Shown here: positions 1 to 6,148 of the stretch, piece after piece | Layout: every line of letters begins with the position of its first letter | How positions within the stretch are numbered: the stretch's first letter is position 1 | Source of the DNA: Pseudomonadota bacterium | GTDB taxonomy: Bacteria; Pseudomonadota; Alphaproteobacteria; Rhodospirillales; Magnetospirillaceae | Reading direction: 5' to 3' | DNA length: 7,805 nucleotides | Assembly: GCA_023437865.1 (NCBI GenBank) | Contig: JAEZFE010000135.1 | Span: 1-7,805, forward strand | The notes under the pieces: model-generated | What the model was told of the DNA's origin: nothing | Databases searched by the model: none | What the model saw: only the letters and a program-made list of their open reading frames with translations | Made by a program: the position numbers and the translations under genes

Positions 1-1031
1 GCGCCGTCGCGTTGCTGTTGCCGGTTGTGGGCGTTGGCGGAATAGCTGGCGGCTACCGCTGCGCCTGCCAGCGCCACGTTGCCGACCGTGCTGGTGGCGT
101 CCTTGAACTGGGCCTTGCCGGCCAGGATGGAGTCGAATTCGCGGCCGCCGCGCGTCGACGCCTGGAAATAGATGTCCTCCAACTGGGTCAGCGGCAGGGT
201 GCGCTGGACCTCCGCCGGCGGCTTGGGCTTCTCGCCCTTCTTGGGGGCGGGGGCCGGCCGGCTGTCGGTGAACACCAGTTCGGCGGTTTCGGTCGAGCTG
301 GCGCGCCGGTATTTCAGGAATTTCGGCTTGGCGGAGCTGGCGTCGCCCTGGCTGTACTTGATCGGGGCCGAGCCGGTCTCGACCAGCACCAGGGTGTTGT
401 CATCCTTGCCGGGCTGCGGAAAGCCCTGGTTGATGGCTGCGAATTCCCTGAAATCTTCGTCGGCGGTGGCGGTGTTGCCGCGACAGCGCGAGGCCCAGCC
501 CTGGAGGAACTGAAGCAGGCCGAAATCGGCGCGGTTCTGGTCCTCGTCGGCAAAGGAATCCTGGATGAAGCCGCCCTTGAAGCTGGCGCGGGCGTTGTCG
601 TAATCGCCCGCCTTCATGTACAGCAGGCCACGATAATAATAGGCCATGGCGCGCTCATAGGGCTCGCCCTTGAAGTCCTTCACGGCCTCTTTGGTGAACA
701 GCGAGCGCGCCTTCTCGGCGTCGGCATTGTTGGCATAAATGGATTCGATCGACAGCAGCGCGTCGTCGAGCAGGCTTTCGGCCAGCGCGGTCTCGCCCAT
801 CTCCATGGCGGCCAGGCCCAGGCGCATGTCGTTCAGCACCTGATTGCGCTTGCCCTGGGTCAGGGTGACGAAGAAGTGCTTCTGCAGGCTTTCCGGCTTG
901 TCGGCCAGATAGGCGTGGGCCACCTCGGGCTTGACCTGGGCTTCCTGCTCGCGGGTGGTCTGGCAGGCGGCCAGCATGGCGGCCAGCGCCACGCCACCCG
1001 CTAGCTTCACGGCGCTCTTGGCGGCGGACAT
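1..1031 (-). CDS. TPR-containing lipoprotein, COG3014-like (C-terminus beyond window)
   Basis: The gene reads leftward from ATG at 1031-1029 and is open through the window edge, giving 343 complete codons, so the C-terminus is missing. The N-terminus is a lipoprotein signal: a basic start, a hydrophobic stretch (residues 9-20), then the lipobox LAAC with Cys23 as predicted lipidation site. Residues about 64-160 are helical and Ala/Leu-rich; about 126-160 fit a tetratricopeptide repeat (AMAYYYRGLLYMKAGDYDNA). A Pro/Lys-rich linker follows (about 259-273), then a segment ending in an Ala/Gly-rich hydrophobic stretch (about 317-331). From memory this resembles the uncharacterised COG3014 lipoproteins, which often sit beside LpoB-like genes, as here: the LpoB-like stop lies 14 nt upstream. 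It is probably an envelope protein acting by protein-protein contact; no enzymatic motif is visible. Lipoprotein and TPR calls are firm, the family name less so. Confidence 0.82.
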   Translation of the reverse strand, partial: MSAAKSAVKLAGGVALAAMLAACQTTREQEAQVKPEVAHAYLADKPESLQKHFFVTLTQGKRNQVLNDMRLGLAAMEMGETALAESLLDDALLSIESIYANNADAEKARSLFTKEAVKDFKGEPYERAMAYYYRGLLYMKAGDYDNARASFKGGFIQDSFADEDQNRADFGLLQFLQGWASRCRGNTATADEDFREFAAINQGFPQPGKDDNTLVLVETGSAPIKYSQGDASSAKPKFLKYRRASSTETAELVFTDSRPAPAPKKGEKPKPPAEVQRTLPLTQLEDIYFQASTRGGREFDSILAGKAQFKDATSTVGNVALAGAAVAASYSANAHNRQQQRDG

Positions 1032-1045
1032 GGGGGCGCTCCGCC

Positions 1046-1666
1046 CTAGCGGTAGATCACGTCGTCGGTGGCAGCCTTCTGGAATTCATAGAAGCCGCTC
1101 CACACGATCTCGCTGCTCTCCAAATCGACCATCTCAAAGGTGATCTGGGTGTAGCGCTGGGCCATGCCGGTCTTGGTGTCGCGCGCATCCAGCGAGGTGA
1201 TGCGGCCGCCCAGGCGATAATCGCCGCCCTTCTGCGCGGCGGCGGTGCCGGTGGTGGCCTTGTCGATCACGCCCTTGCGCTTCAGGTTACGCTCGTCGGC
1301 GACCATGTTGGCGTAGTGACGGCCGACGAACTGCATGCGGCCCTGGGCGGCACGCTGCAGGCCAACGCGCAGGCGGTCGGTGATCTGGTTGCGGTTGATG
1401 CGCGACGAGCTCTCGTTGACGAAATACTCGCCGTCCAGGATCACGTGGGGCGGCGTGGCGGCATTGGCCAAACGCGGCTCGGTCAGCATGTCGCGCATCA
1501 TCTGATCGGTCATGCTGATGATGTCCTGGCTCTCGATGCCCCCGCCCTTGGCCGGGCCCAGCTGGCCGGGATCGGTGTAGGTGGTCGGCGTGCCGGCGGT
1601 GTTCTGGACGGTTTGGCAGGCACTCAGCAGAAGACCGGCGGCGGCCACGGCAAACAGACGGCGCAT
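1046..1666 (-). CDS. LpoB-like penicillin-binding protein activator lipoprotein
   Basis: This encodes a 206-residue lipoprotein. Signal peptide: MRRLFAVAAAGLLLSAC, lipobox LSAC, Cys17 lipidated. Residues 18-44 are a Gly/Pro/Thr-rich flexible linker and about 45-195 are the globular domain. LpoB-fold hallmarks are VNESSSRINRNQITDRLR (83-100), the GGDYRLGGRI strand (147-156) and the C-terminal VDLESSEIVWSG (180-191). In E. coli, LpoB reaches from the outer membrane through the peptidoglycan to stimulate PBP1B. In an alphaproteobacterium the partner is not established, so the name describes the family rather than a proven role. I chose the ATG at 1666 over the in-frame ATG at 1675, because GGGGAG (1681-1676) lies 9 nt before the former and abuts the latter. 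It lies 14 nt upstream of the TPR lipoprotein gene and is likely cotranscribed with it. Confidence 0.85.
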   Translation of the reverse strand: MRRLFAVAAAGLLLSACQTVQNTAGTPTTYTDPGQLGPAKGGGIESQDIISMTDQMMRDMLTEPRLANAATPPHVILDGEYFVNESSSRINRNQITDRLRVGLQRAAQGRMQFVGRHYANMVADERNLKRKGVIDKATTGTAAAQKGGDYRLGGRITSLDARDTKTGMAQRYTQITFEMVDLESSEIVWSGFYEFQKAATDDVIYR

Positions 1667-1675
1667 CGGAAACAT

Positions 1676-1681
1676 CTCCCC
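1676..1681 (-). promoter_or_regulatory. Shine-Dalgarno of the LpoB-like gene, deciding its start
   Basis: GGGGAG on the minus strand ends directly against the ATG at 1675 but lies 9 nt from the ATG at 1666. Only the second has workable spacing. The shorter protein also has a more typical lipoprotein signal, with Arg2-Arg3 right after Met. Confidence 0.55.
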
Positions 1682-1691
1682 AGGGTTCGCG

Positions 1692-1716
1692 GGCTGCCCG
1701 AATTCGCAAGGCAGCC
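1692..1716. repeat. Inverted repeat in the leader of the LpoB-like gene
   Basis: The perfect 7-bp arms GGCTGCC (1692-1698) and GGCAGCC (1710-1716) flank an 11-nt loop that itself contains the palindrome CGAATTCG. The element lies 26 nt upstream of the chosen start and would form a hairpin in the leader mRNA if transcription begins further upstream. There is no T tract, so it is not a standard terminator. An operator or a leader structure are both possible. Confidence 0.4.
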
Positions 1717-1781
1717 GCCCGAACGATAGTGCAACTCACGGCGGTTTTCACCGTGGATTTTTCGGGCGGGGAGGGGGATAG

Positions 1782-2258
1782 CTACTTGCTCTGCGGGTGA
1801 TAACCGGAGCCGCAAATATACTTATTGTGGATCAGGACCGAGTAAACCTGCTTCATCTCGATCTTCTTGCTGACCGAGTTGGGCCATTTGTATTCGACCC
1901 AGCCCTTGCCGTCGGCCAACACTTTCTCGAAAATCAGCCGGTTCACGAAGCGGCCGTCGGGGGCCTTGATGTCGAGAACACCGCCCTTGCCGACCATGTT
2001 GGGGTTGCCGCCGTGGGCCACATTGATGCCCGCCAGCGAGTGGCAGAACGGATAAAGCTGGCCCTGGACCCAAGGCCCCTTGGTGTCGCTGAAATCAGCG
2101 AAAGCCTTTTCGGTGCCCACCACCTCGATATGGGCGATCATCTTGTCGACGAAGGCGATGACCTGCTCGGCCGTCACCGGCTCCTGAGCCCGCGCGGCAG
2201 CGGCAAGCAAGGTCAGGGCGGTGGCGGCCAGCGCGGCGATGGCGCGATGTCGGTGCAA
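1782..2258 (-). CDS. Periplasmic single Cache domain protein
   Basis: This encodes a 158-residue secreted protein. The N-terminus (MHRHRAIAAL, then an Ala/Leu run) is a Sec signal with a predicted cleavage after ARA (residues 22-24), leaving mature QEP. The rest is one stand-alone Cache domain (about 28-157): an N-terminal helix (VIAFVDKMIAHIEVVG), then GPWVQGQLYPF (61-71), GINVAHGGNPNMVGK (77-91), DGKGWVEYKWPN (116-127) and a final strand ending in YICGSGY. Cache domains bind small ligands outside the cytoplasm, usually as sensor parts of kinases or chemoreceptors. Here no transmembrane helix or signalling domain is attached, so any output needs a partner. Cys72 and Cys149 could form a disulfide (inference). 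The TTG start at 2258 is chosen because it has the strong Shine-Dalgarno and a clean signal peptide; upstream ATGs (2339, 2306, 2294) would add a non-signal-like extension. It is divergent from the PhnD-like gene. Confidence 0.85.
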   Translation of the reverse strand: MHRHRAIAALAATALTLLAAAARAQEPVTAEQVIAFVDKMIAHIEVVGTEKAFADFSDTKGPWVQGQLYPFCHSLAGINVAHGGNPNMVGKGGVLDIKAPDGRFVNRLIFEKVLADGKGWVEYKWPNSVSKKIEMKQVYSVLIHNKYICGSGYHPQSK

Positions 2259-2264
2259 TTCTGG

Positions 2265-2272
2265 CCTCCCTC
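2265..2272 (-). promoter_or_regulatory. Shine-Dalgarno supporting a TTG start
   Basis: GAGGGAGG on the minus strand lies 6 nt before the TTG at 2258-2256. It is the strongest ribosome-binding match in the window and places the initiation codon of the Cache protein at TTG. Confidence 0.65.
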
Positions 2273-2359
2273 GCGGTCCTGCGGCGCATCCCATTCGGGA
2301 TTGCATTTCTTCACCGTCATCTTGCGCAATTTTCATCAAATGCGCTACGTGCCATTGCG

Positions 2360-2411
2360 CCGAATATCGAGTTGCGTGTCCTCGAGGGGTGCCTCAGTGC
2401 ACGATATTCGG
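2360..2411. repeat. 10-bp perfect inverted repeat, possible operator
   Basis: CCGAATATCG (2360-2369) and CGATATTCGG (2402-2411) are exact reverse complements, separated by 32 nt. Each arm is also flanked by TTGCGCC, as a direct repeat at 2355-2361 and 2412-2418. The arm centres are 42 nt apart, about four helical turns, so two bound regulator dimers could face the same side and loop. It lies 51 nt upstream of the PhnD-like start and overlaps its weak -35 candidate. Confidence 0.55.
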
Positions 2412-2461
2412 TTGCGCCATTCGCTCAAAAGGGGAAAAATCCTAGGGCAGGGAGACGTTCT

Positions 2462-3382
2462 ATGGTCCGCGCCGCGGCTACGATTCGCCGGTTTTTGTTC
2501 GCAGTCCTGGTGGCATTGCCGGTTTGGTCGTGCGACGACCAGGGCGGGCAGGATTATCAGCCCACTTACACGATCAAATCCGCGGTCCCCAATCAGGATT
2601 ATCGGGTGGGTTGCCCGTTCAGCACGCCGGAGATGCTGTTCGCCGTCTATCAGCCCATGATCGATTACCTGAACGCGCGCCTGGGCGGTCCCCGGCTGGC
2701 GTTGGAGGCGGCGCGGGATTACGAGGCCTTCGAGCAGAAGCTCTATTACCGGAACTTCGACTTTGCCCTGGCCAATCCCTACCAGACGGTGATGGCGGTC
2801 ACCAACGGCTTCCGCATCTTCGCCAAGATGGCGCCGGATGACGGGGCGTACGGCATGATTCTGGTGCGGAAGGACAGCACGATCGGCGCAGTGGCCGATC
2901 TCAAGGGCAAGACCATCTCTTATCCGGCCACCAGCGCGCTGGCCTCCACCATGTTGCCGCAGGACTTCCTGCACCAGAGCGGCCTCGACGTACAGGCAGA
3001 CTTGGACAACCGTTATGTCGGGTCGGAGGAATCGTCCATTCTCAGCGTGTATCTGGGCCGCGCCGCCGCCGCCACCACCTGGCCGCTGGCCTGGACGCGG
3101 TTCAGCCGCGACGACCCCGCCAAGGCCGCTCAACTGGTGGTGAAATGGCGCACCCGCACGCTGCCCAACAACGCCTGGGTGGCGCGGGACGACGTGCCGG
3201 CCGAGGTGGTGGACAAGGTGGGCGCGCTGCTGGCCGGCATGGCTGACGACGAGGAAGGCCGCAAGGTTCTGGCCCACATGCAGGTGGTGCGGTTCGAGCC
3301 GGCCTCGGACCAGACCTATCAGCCGGTGCAGGAGTTCCTGCATTACTTCAATGCCAATGTCCGTCCGGTAGCGCTGCCATGA
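2462..3382 (+). CDS. PhnD-like periplasmic substrate-binding lipoprotein
   Basis: This encodes 306 residues of the phosphate/phosphite/phosphonate-type binding-protein family (PhnD superfamily). A signal sequence (RRFLFAVLVALP) leads to VWSC, a lipobox-like site with Cys24 followed by two Asp; Trp at -2 is atypical, so lipidation is likely but not certain. Family landmarks are the first strand RVGCPFSTPEMLFAVYQPMIDYL-like region (48-70), FDFALANPYQ (99-108), ADLKGKTISYPATSALAS (145-162) and a C-terminal lobe to residue 306. The usual SHDAS-type pocket motif reads GSEESS (187-192), with Glu in place of His, suggesting a ligand other than a classic phosphonate (inference). The start has GGGAGA 6 nt upstream and a proper signal peptide; the longer in-frame start at 2372 lies in the promoter region and is rejected. 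No ABC permease or ATPase is adjacent. The stop overlaps the kinase start, so a sensory role is probable. Confidence 0.85.
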   Translation: MVRAAATIRRFLFAVLVALPVWSCDDQGGQDYQPTYTIKSAVPNQDYRVGCPFSTPEMLFAVYQPMIDYLNARLGGPRLALEAARDYEAFEQKLYYRNFDFALANPYQTVMAVTNGFRIFAKMAPDDGAYGMILVRKDSTIGAVADLKGKTISYPATSALASTMLPQDFLHQSGLDVQADLDNRYVGSEESSILSVYLGRAAAATTWPLAWTRFSRDDPAKAAQLVVKWRTRTLPNNAWVARDDVPAEVVDKVGALLAGMADDEEGRKVLAHMQVVRFEPASDQTYQPVQEFLHYFNANVRPVALP

Positions 3383-4869
3383 TCCCGCGCCCCACGATCA
3401 AGGCCAGGTTGCGCACCCTGTTCTCCGGCTCCATCCGCCGCCGGCTGGTGGTGGGCATCGCGCTGGTGCATGCCGTGTTGATGACCCTGTTCGTCGCCGA
3501 TTTGCTGTACCGCCAACTTCATTTCCTCAAGGCGCAAAGCTTGACCCGCGCCGAAGGCTTGGCGCGCGTGGTGGCGGTCAACAGTACGTCGTGGGTGCTG
3601 GCCGAGGACGTGCGCGGCCTGTCCGAGGTGGTGCGCTCCCTGCGCAGCCATCCGCACCTGACCTATGCCATGGTGGTGGACCCGCGCGGACAGGTGCTGG
3701 CCCATACCGATAACGACAAGGTGGGCTACTACGTCTCGGATCCGGTCAGCATGGAGTTGCTGTCCAGCCCGCCCGCCATGCAGGTGGTGGCGGAAAGCCG
3801 GCACATGGTCGAGATCGCCTATCCGGTGATGGCAGAAAGCCGGCTGGTCGGCTGGGCGCGCGTAGCGCTGGACCAGCAGGAGGAAATCGCCAACATCCGG
3901 CACACGTTCTATGAGGGCGTGTTTTATATCGTCACCGCCATCGTCGCCGGTGTTTTGTGCGCGCTGTGGATTGCCAAGCGCCTGACCCGCGACTTCGAGC
4001 AACTGGGCGAGGCCGCCGACCAGCTGCGCAAGGGGCGGCGGGTCATCAAGCCGCTCGACCAGCCGGCCTTTGAGATCGCCCGCGTCGAGGCGGCGTTCGT
4101 GGCCATGGCCGAGACCATTTGGCGGCGCGAGGACGAGCTTAAGCACACCATCAACCAGCTTGTGACCTCCAACACCGATCTGGAGCGCTTCGCCTATCTG
4201 GCATCGCACGATCTGCAGGAACCGCTGCGCACCGTCGTCGGTTTCGCTCAATTGCTGGAGAAGCGCTACAAGGGCGCGCTGGATCCCGACGCCGACCAGT
4301 TCATCGATTTTATTGTCGAGGGGGGCAAGCGCATGTCCATGCAGGTTCAGGGCCTGCTGGACTTCTCGCGCGTTGATTCCAGAGGCCAAGCCTTTAAGAC
4401 CGTGCGGCTGGCCGGTGTGGTCCAATCCGCGCTGGAGAATCTTGGAGAGGCGATCCGCCGCTCCGGTGCCACCGTCGATGTCCCTGGGCTGCCTGAGGTC
4501 CACGGTGACGAAATCCAATTAGTGCTGCTGTTCCAAAATCTTTTGAGCAACGCCATCAAGTTTCACCGTCCCGGGGAAACGCCGCACATCCGCGTGGCTT
4601 GGCAGAGAGCCGGCGAGATGCTGGAATTCCGCATCACTGACAACGGCATCGGCGTCGACCCCGCCCATGCCGATGAAATCTTTCTGATTTTCCGCCGCCT
4701 GCATACATCCGGTCAGTATTCGGGGCGAGGGCTCGGCCTTGCCATCTGCCGCCGTATTGTCGAGCGCCACGGCGGTGCCATTCGCTACGAACCCGGCCCC
4801 GAAGGCGGCGCCTGCTTCATCTGCACCCTTCCGCCGGCCGTCGAGGGGGAAGGCGGTGCAGTACAGTGA
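3379..4869 (+). CDS. Membrane-bound sensor histidine kinase
   Basis: This encodes a 496-residue kinase. TM1 is about residues 22-43, followed by an extracytoplasmic sensor region (about 45-178) with a Cache/CHASE8-like look (AMVVDPRGQVLAHT at 97-110). TM2 is about 180-199 (VFYIVTAIVAGVLCALWIA), then a HAMP-like linker (200-252). The HisKA H-box is FAYLASHDLQEPLR with phospho-acceptor His277, of the phytochrome-like kinase subtype. The ATPase domain has an N-box (NLLSNAIKFH, Asn391), a G1 box (DNGIGV, 421-426), an F-region (IFRRL) and a G2 box (GRGLGLA, 449-455), so it looks catalytically complete. There is no receiver domain. The start overlaps the PhnD-like stop as ATGA with little Shine-Dalgarno, which implies translational coupling. 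The likely role is transmitting the binding state of the PhnD-like protein, or of its own sensor domain, to an unlinked response regulator. Confidence 0.92.
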   Translation: MIPRPTIKARLRTLFSGSIRRRLVVGIALVHAVLMTLFVADLLYRQLHFLKAQSLTRAEGLARVVAVNSTSWVLAEDVRGLSEVVRSLRSHPHLTYAMVVDPRGQVLAHTDNDKVGYYVSDPVSMELLSSPPAMQVVAESRHMVEIAYPVMAESRLVGWARVALDQQEEIANIRHTFYEGVFYIVTAIVAGVLCALWIAKRLTRDFEQLGEAADQLRKGRRVIKPLDQPAFEIARVEAAFVAMAETIWRREDELKHTINQLVTSNTDLERFAYLASHDLQEPLRTVVGFAQLLEKRYKGALDPDADQFIDFIVEGGKRMSMQVQGLLDFSRVDSRGQAFKTVRLAGVVQSALENLGEAIRRSGATVDVPGLPEVHGDEIQLVLLFQNLLSNAIKFHRPGETPHIRVAWQRAGEMLEFRITDNGIGVDPAHADEIFLIFRRLHTSGQYSGRGLGLAICRRIVERHGGAIRYEPGPEGGACFICTLPPAVEGEGGAVQ

Positions 4870-4984
4870 CCACTAACCATTTGCTAGCCGCCACGCGCAT
4901 TCGGTTTGGTGGTTGGCGGCAGTGTCATGCGACTGTTAGGGCACCCATCCTTATTGGGGATACTCATGCTCAGCGCCTTGGGTT
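4870..4984 (+). promoter_or_regulatory. Intergenic region upstream of ercA
   Basis: These 115 nt separate the kinase operon from ercA and look less GC-rich than the flanking genes. They contain the inverted repeat GCCGCCA (4887-4893) / TGGCGGC (4914-4920) with a 20-nt spacer and no following T tract, so it is not a standard terminator. A very weak -35/-10 candidate is TTGGCG (4914-4919) with TTAGGG 17 nt later. ercA may have its own promoter here, or be read through from the upstream kinase gene. Confidence 0.3.
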
Positions 4985-5046
4985 ATGCCTTCCGCCATGC
5001 GCAGCTTACGCCGGTTTTTATCGCCAGAGTTCGTGTTCGGAATTGA
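4966..5046 (+). other. Possible 26-codon upstream ORF overlapping the ercA start
   Basis: ATG at 4966 is preceded by GGGGA five nt upstream, a better ribosome-binding match than that of ercA itself. It reads MLSALGYAFRHAQLTPVFIA and stops at TGA 5044-5046, inside ercA in another frame. It could be a leader peptide coupling or limiting ercA translation, or chance. No homology is recognised. Confidence 0.2.
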
Positions 5047-6148
5047 CGCCCGCTTGGTAGCGGGGCGTTATGCACTCAGCTTGGGCAGCGTGCGCCCGCT
5101 GGTGGTCAGCGATGCCGGCGTAACCGCCGCTGGCTGGACCGCCGAGGTGATGGGCGCGCTGGAGGCTGATGGTCTGGAGGCCGTGCTCTATGCCGGTGTC
5201 ACCCCCAATCCCAAGGCCCACGAGGTCATGGCGGGCGCCGAGCTGTACCGGGCCTGTGCCTGCGATGTGATCATCGCGGTAGGGGGCGGCAGCGTCATCG
5301 ATTGCGCCAAGGGCATCGGCATTGTGGTCGCCAATGGCGGGCATATCCTGGATTACACCGGCATTGACAACATCCCGGCGCCTGGCCCGCCGCTGATCTG
5401 TGTGCCGACGACCGCCGGCAGTGCCGCCGACGTATCGCAATTCGCCGTCATCACCGACCCCGAGCGTCCGGCCAAGATGGCGATCATGAGCAAGGCGGTC
5501 GTGCCTGACGTTTCGCTGATCGACCCTGCCACCACCACCACCTGCGATGCCCGGCTGACTGCCGGTTGCGGGCTGGATGCCTTCACCCATGCCGTCGAGG
5601 CCTTTGTCTCGCGTGCCGGCTCGGTCATGGTGGATCTGCATGCCATCGAGGCCATCACCCTGCTGCGCCAGGCGCTGCCTCGCATCGCCGCCGAGCCCGA
5701 CGATCTTGCCATCCGCGAGGTGCTGATGCGCGCCTCCATGCATGCGGGTCTGGCCTTCTCGAACGCCAGTCTGGGCGCCGCTCACGCCATGTCGCATCCG
5801 CTGGGGGCGGGCTTCGACATTCCCCACGGCGAAGCCAACGCGCTGCTGCTCGACCATGTGGTGGCGTTCAATTTCACCGAGGCCGCCGACCGGTATCGGC
5901 GCATCGGCGACGCCATGGGCCTCCATCTGGCCGGCCTGGACGGCAGGCGGCAGATCGCGGCGCTGAGCGAGGACATCCGCCGGCTCAAGGCCGAAACCGG
6001 CCTGTCCCATACCCTGCGGGATTGGGGGGTGTCGCGCGATGGCCTGGGCGACTTGGCCGCGTGCGCTGTCGGTGATATTTGCCTGGTGACCAATCCGCGT
6101 TCCGCCGGTCAGAGCGATCTCGAGGTTCTTTATGCCGAAGCACTCTGA
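4985..6148 (+). CDS. ercA: ErcA-type iron-containing alcohol dehydrogenase-like regulatory protein
   Basis: This encodes 387 residues of the iron-containing (group III) alcohol dehydrogenase family, cytoplasmic. The nucleotide-binding motif GGGSVIDCAKG lies at 100-110. The metal ligands of the family are all present: Asp198 and His202 (GLDAFTHAVEAF), His267 and His281, with His271 at the position of the conserved active-site His. PTTAGSAADVSQFA (141-154) differs from the usual PTTAGTGSEVT and, from memory, is typical of ErcA. In P. aeruginosa ErcA belongs to the regulatory network for PQQ-dependent ethanol oxidation, encoded beside a sensor kinase. Here too a kinase gene follows, overlapping by 17 nt. 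Intact metal and cofactor sites mean it could still be an enzyme. The start is uncertain: ATG 4985 or ATG 4997 (giving MRSLRRFLSPEFVFG), neither with a good Shine-Dalgarno. Confidence 0.87.
   Translation: MPSAMRSLRRFLSPEFVFGIDARLVAGRYALSLGSVRPLVVSDAGVTAAGWTAEVMGALEADGLEAVLYAGVTPNPKAHEVMAGAELYRACACDVIIAVGGGSVIDCAKGIGIVVANGGHILDYTGIDNIPAPGPPLICVPTTAGSAADVSQFAVITDPERPAKMAIMSKAVVPDVSLIDPATTTTCDARLTAGCGLDAFTHAVEAFVSRAGSVMVDLHAIEAITLLRQALPRIAAEPDDLAIREVLMRASMHAGLAFSNASLGAAHAMSHPLGAGFDIPHGEANALLLDHVVAFNFTEAADRYRRIGDAMGLHLAGLDGRRQIAALSEDIRRLKAETGLSHTLRDWGVSRDGLGDLAACAVGDICLVTNPRSAGQSDLEVLYAEAL

Larger units (their letters stand above)
2259..2461. promoter_or_regulatory. Divergent intergenic region between Cache gene and PhnD-like/kinase operon
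   Basis: These 203 nt must hold the promoters of both divergent units. Visible structure is a 10-bp inverted repeat at 2360-2411 and three copies of TTGCGC (2322, 2355, 2412), the first within the palindrome TTGCGCAA (2322-2329). On the plus strand TTGCGC (2412-2417) followed after 17 nt by AAAAAT (2435-2440) is a weak -35/-10 candidate for the PhnD-like operon. No strong sigma70 or sigma54 promoter is evident. Confidence 0.45.

Noticed and set aside
12..1004. 330-codon plus-strand open frame opposite the TPR lipoprotein
   Set aside because: Gly/Ala/Leu/His-rich with no domain, no Shine-Dalgarno and antisense to a convincing lipoprotein gene; it is a frame shadow of GC-rich coding DNA.
1737..1755. 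CACGG/CCGTG hairpin followed by a T run on the plus strand, as a terminator
   Set aside because: The stem is only 5 bp, the T run follows on the strand that has no gene to terminate, and on the minus strand there is no T run.
2337..2351. Sigma54-like TGGCAC on the minus strand upstream of the Cache gene
   Set aside because: The TGGCACG half is present, but the GC of the -12 element is displaced by two bases (GCGCATT instead of TTGCA), and that spacing is not tolerated.
2372..2461. 30-codon N-terminal extension of the PhnD-like protein
   Set aside because: It would start inside the inverted-repeat region, bury the signal peptide, and lacks a Shine-Dalgarno; the ATG at 2462 has GGGAGA with good spacing.
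3343..4518. 391-codon minus-strand open frame opposite the first kinase
   Set aside because: His/Gln/Gly-rich composition typical of antisense shadows; the plus strand carries complete kinase motifs.
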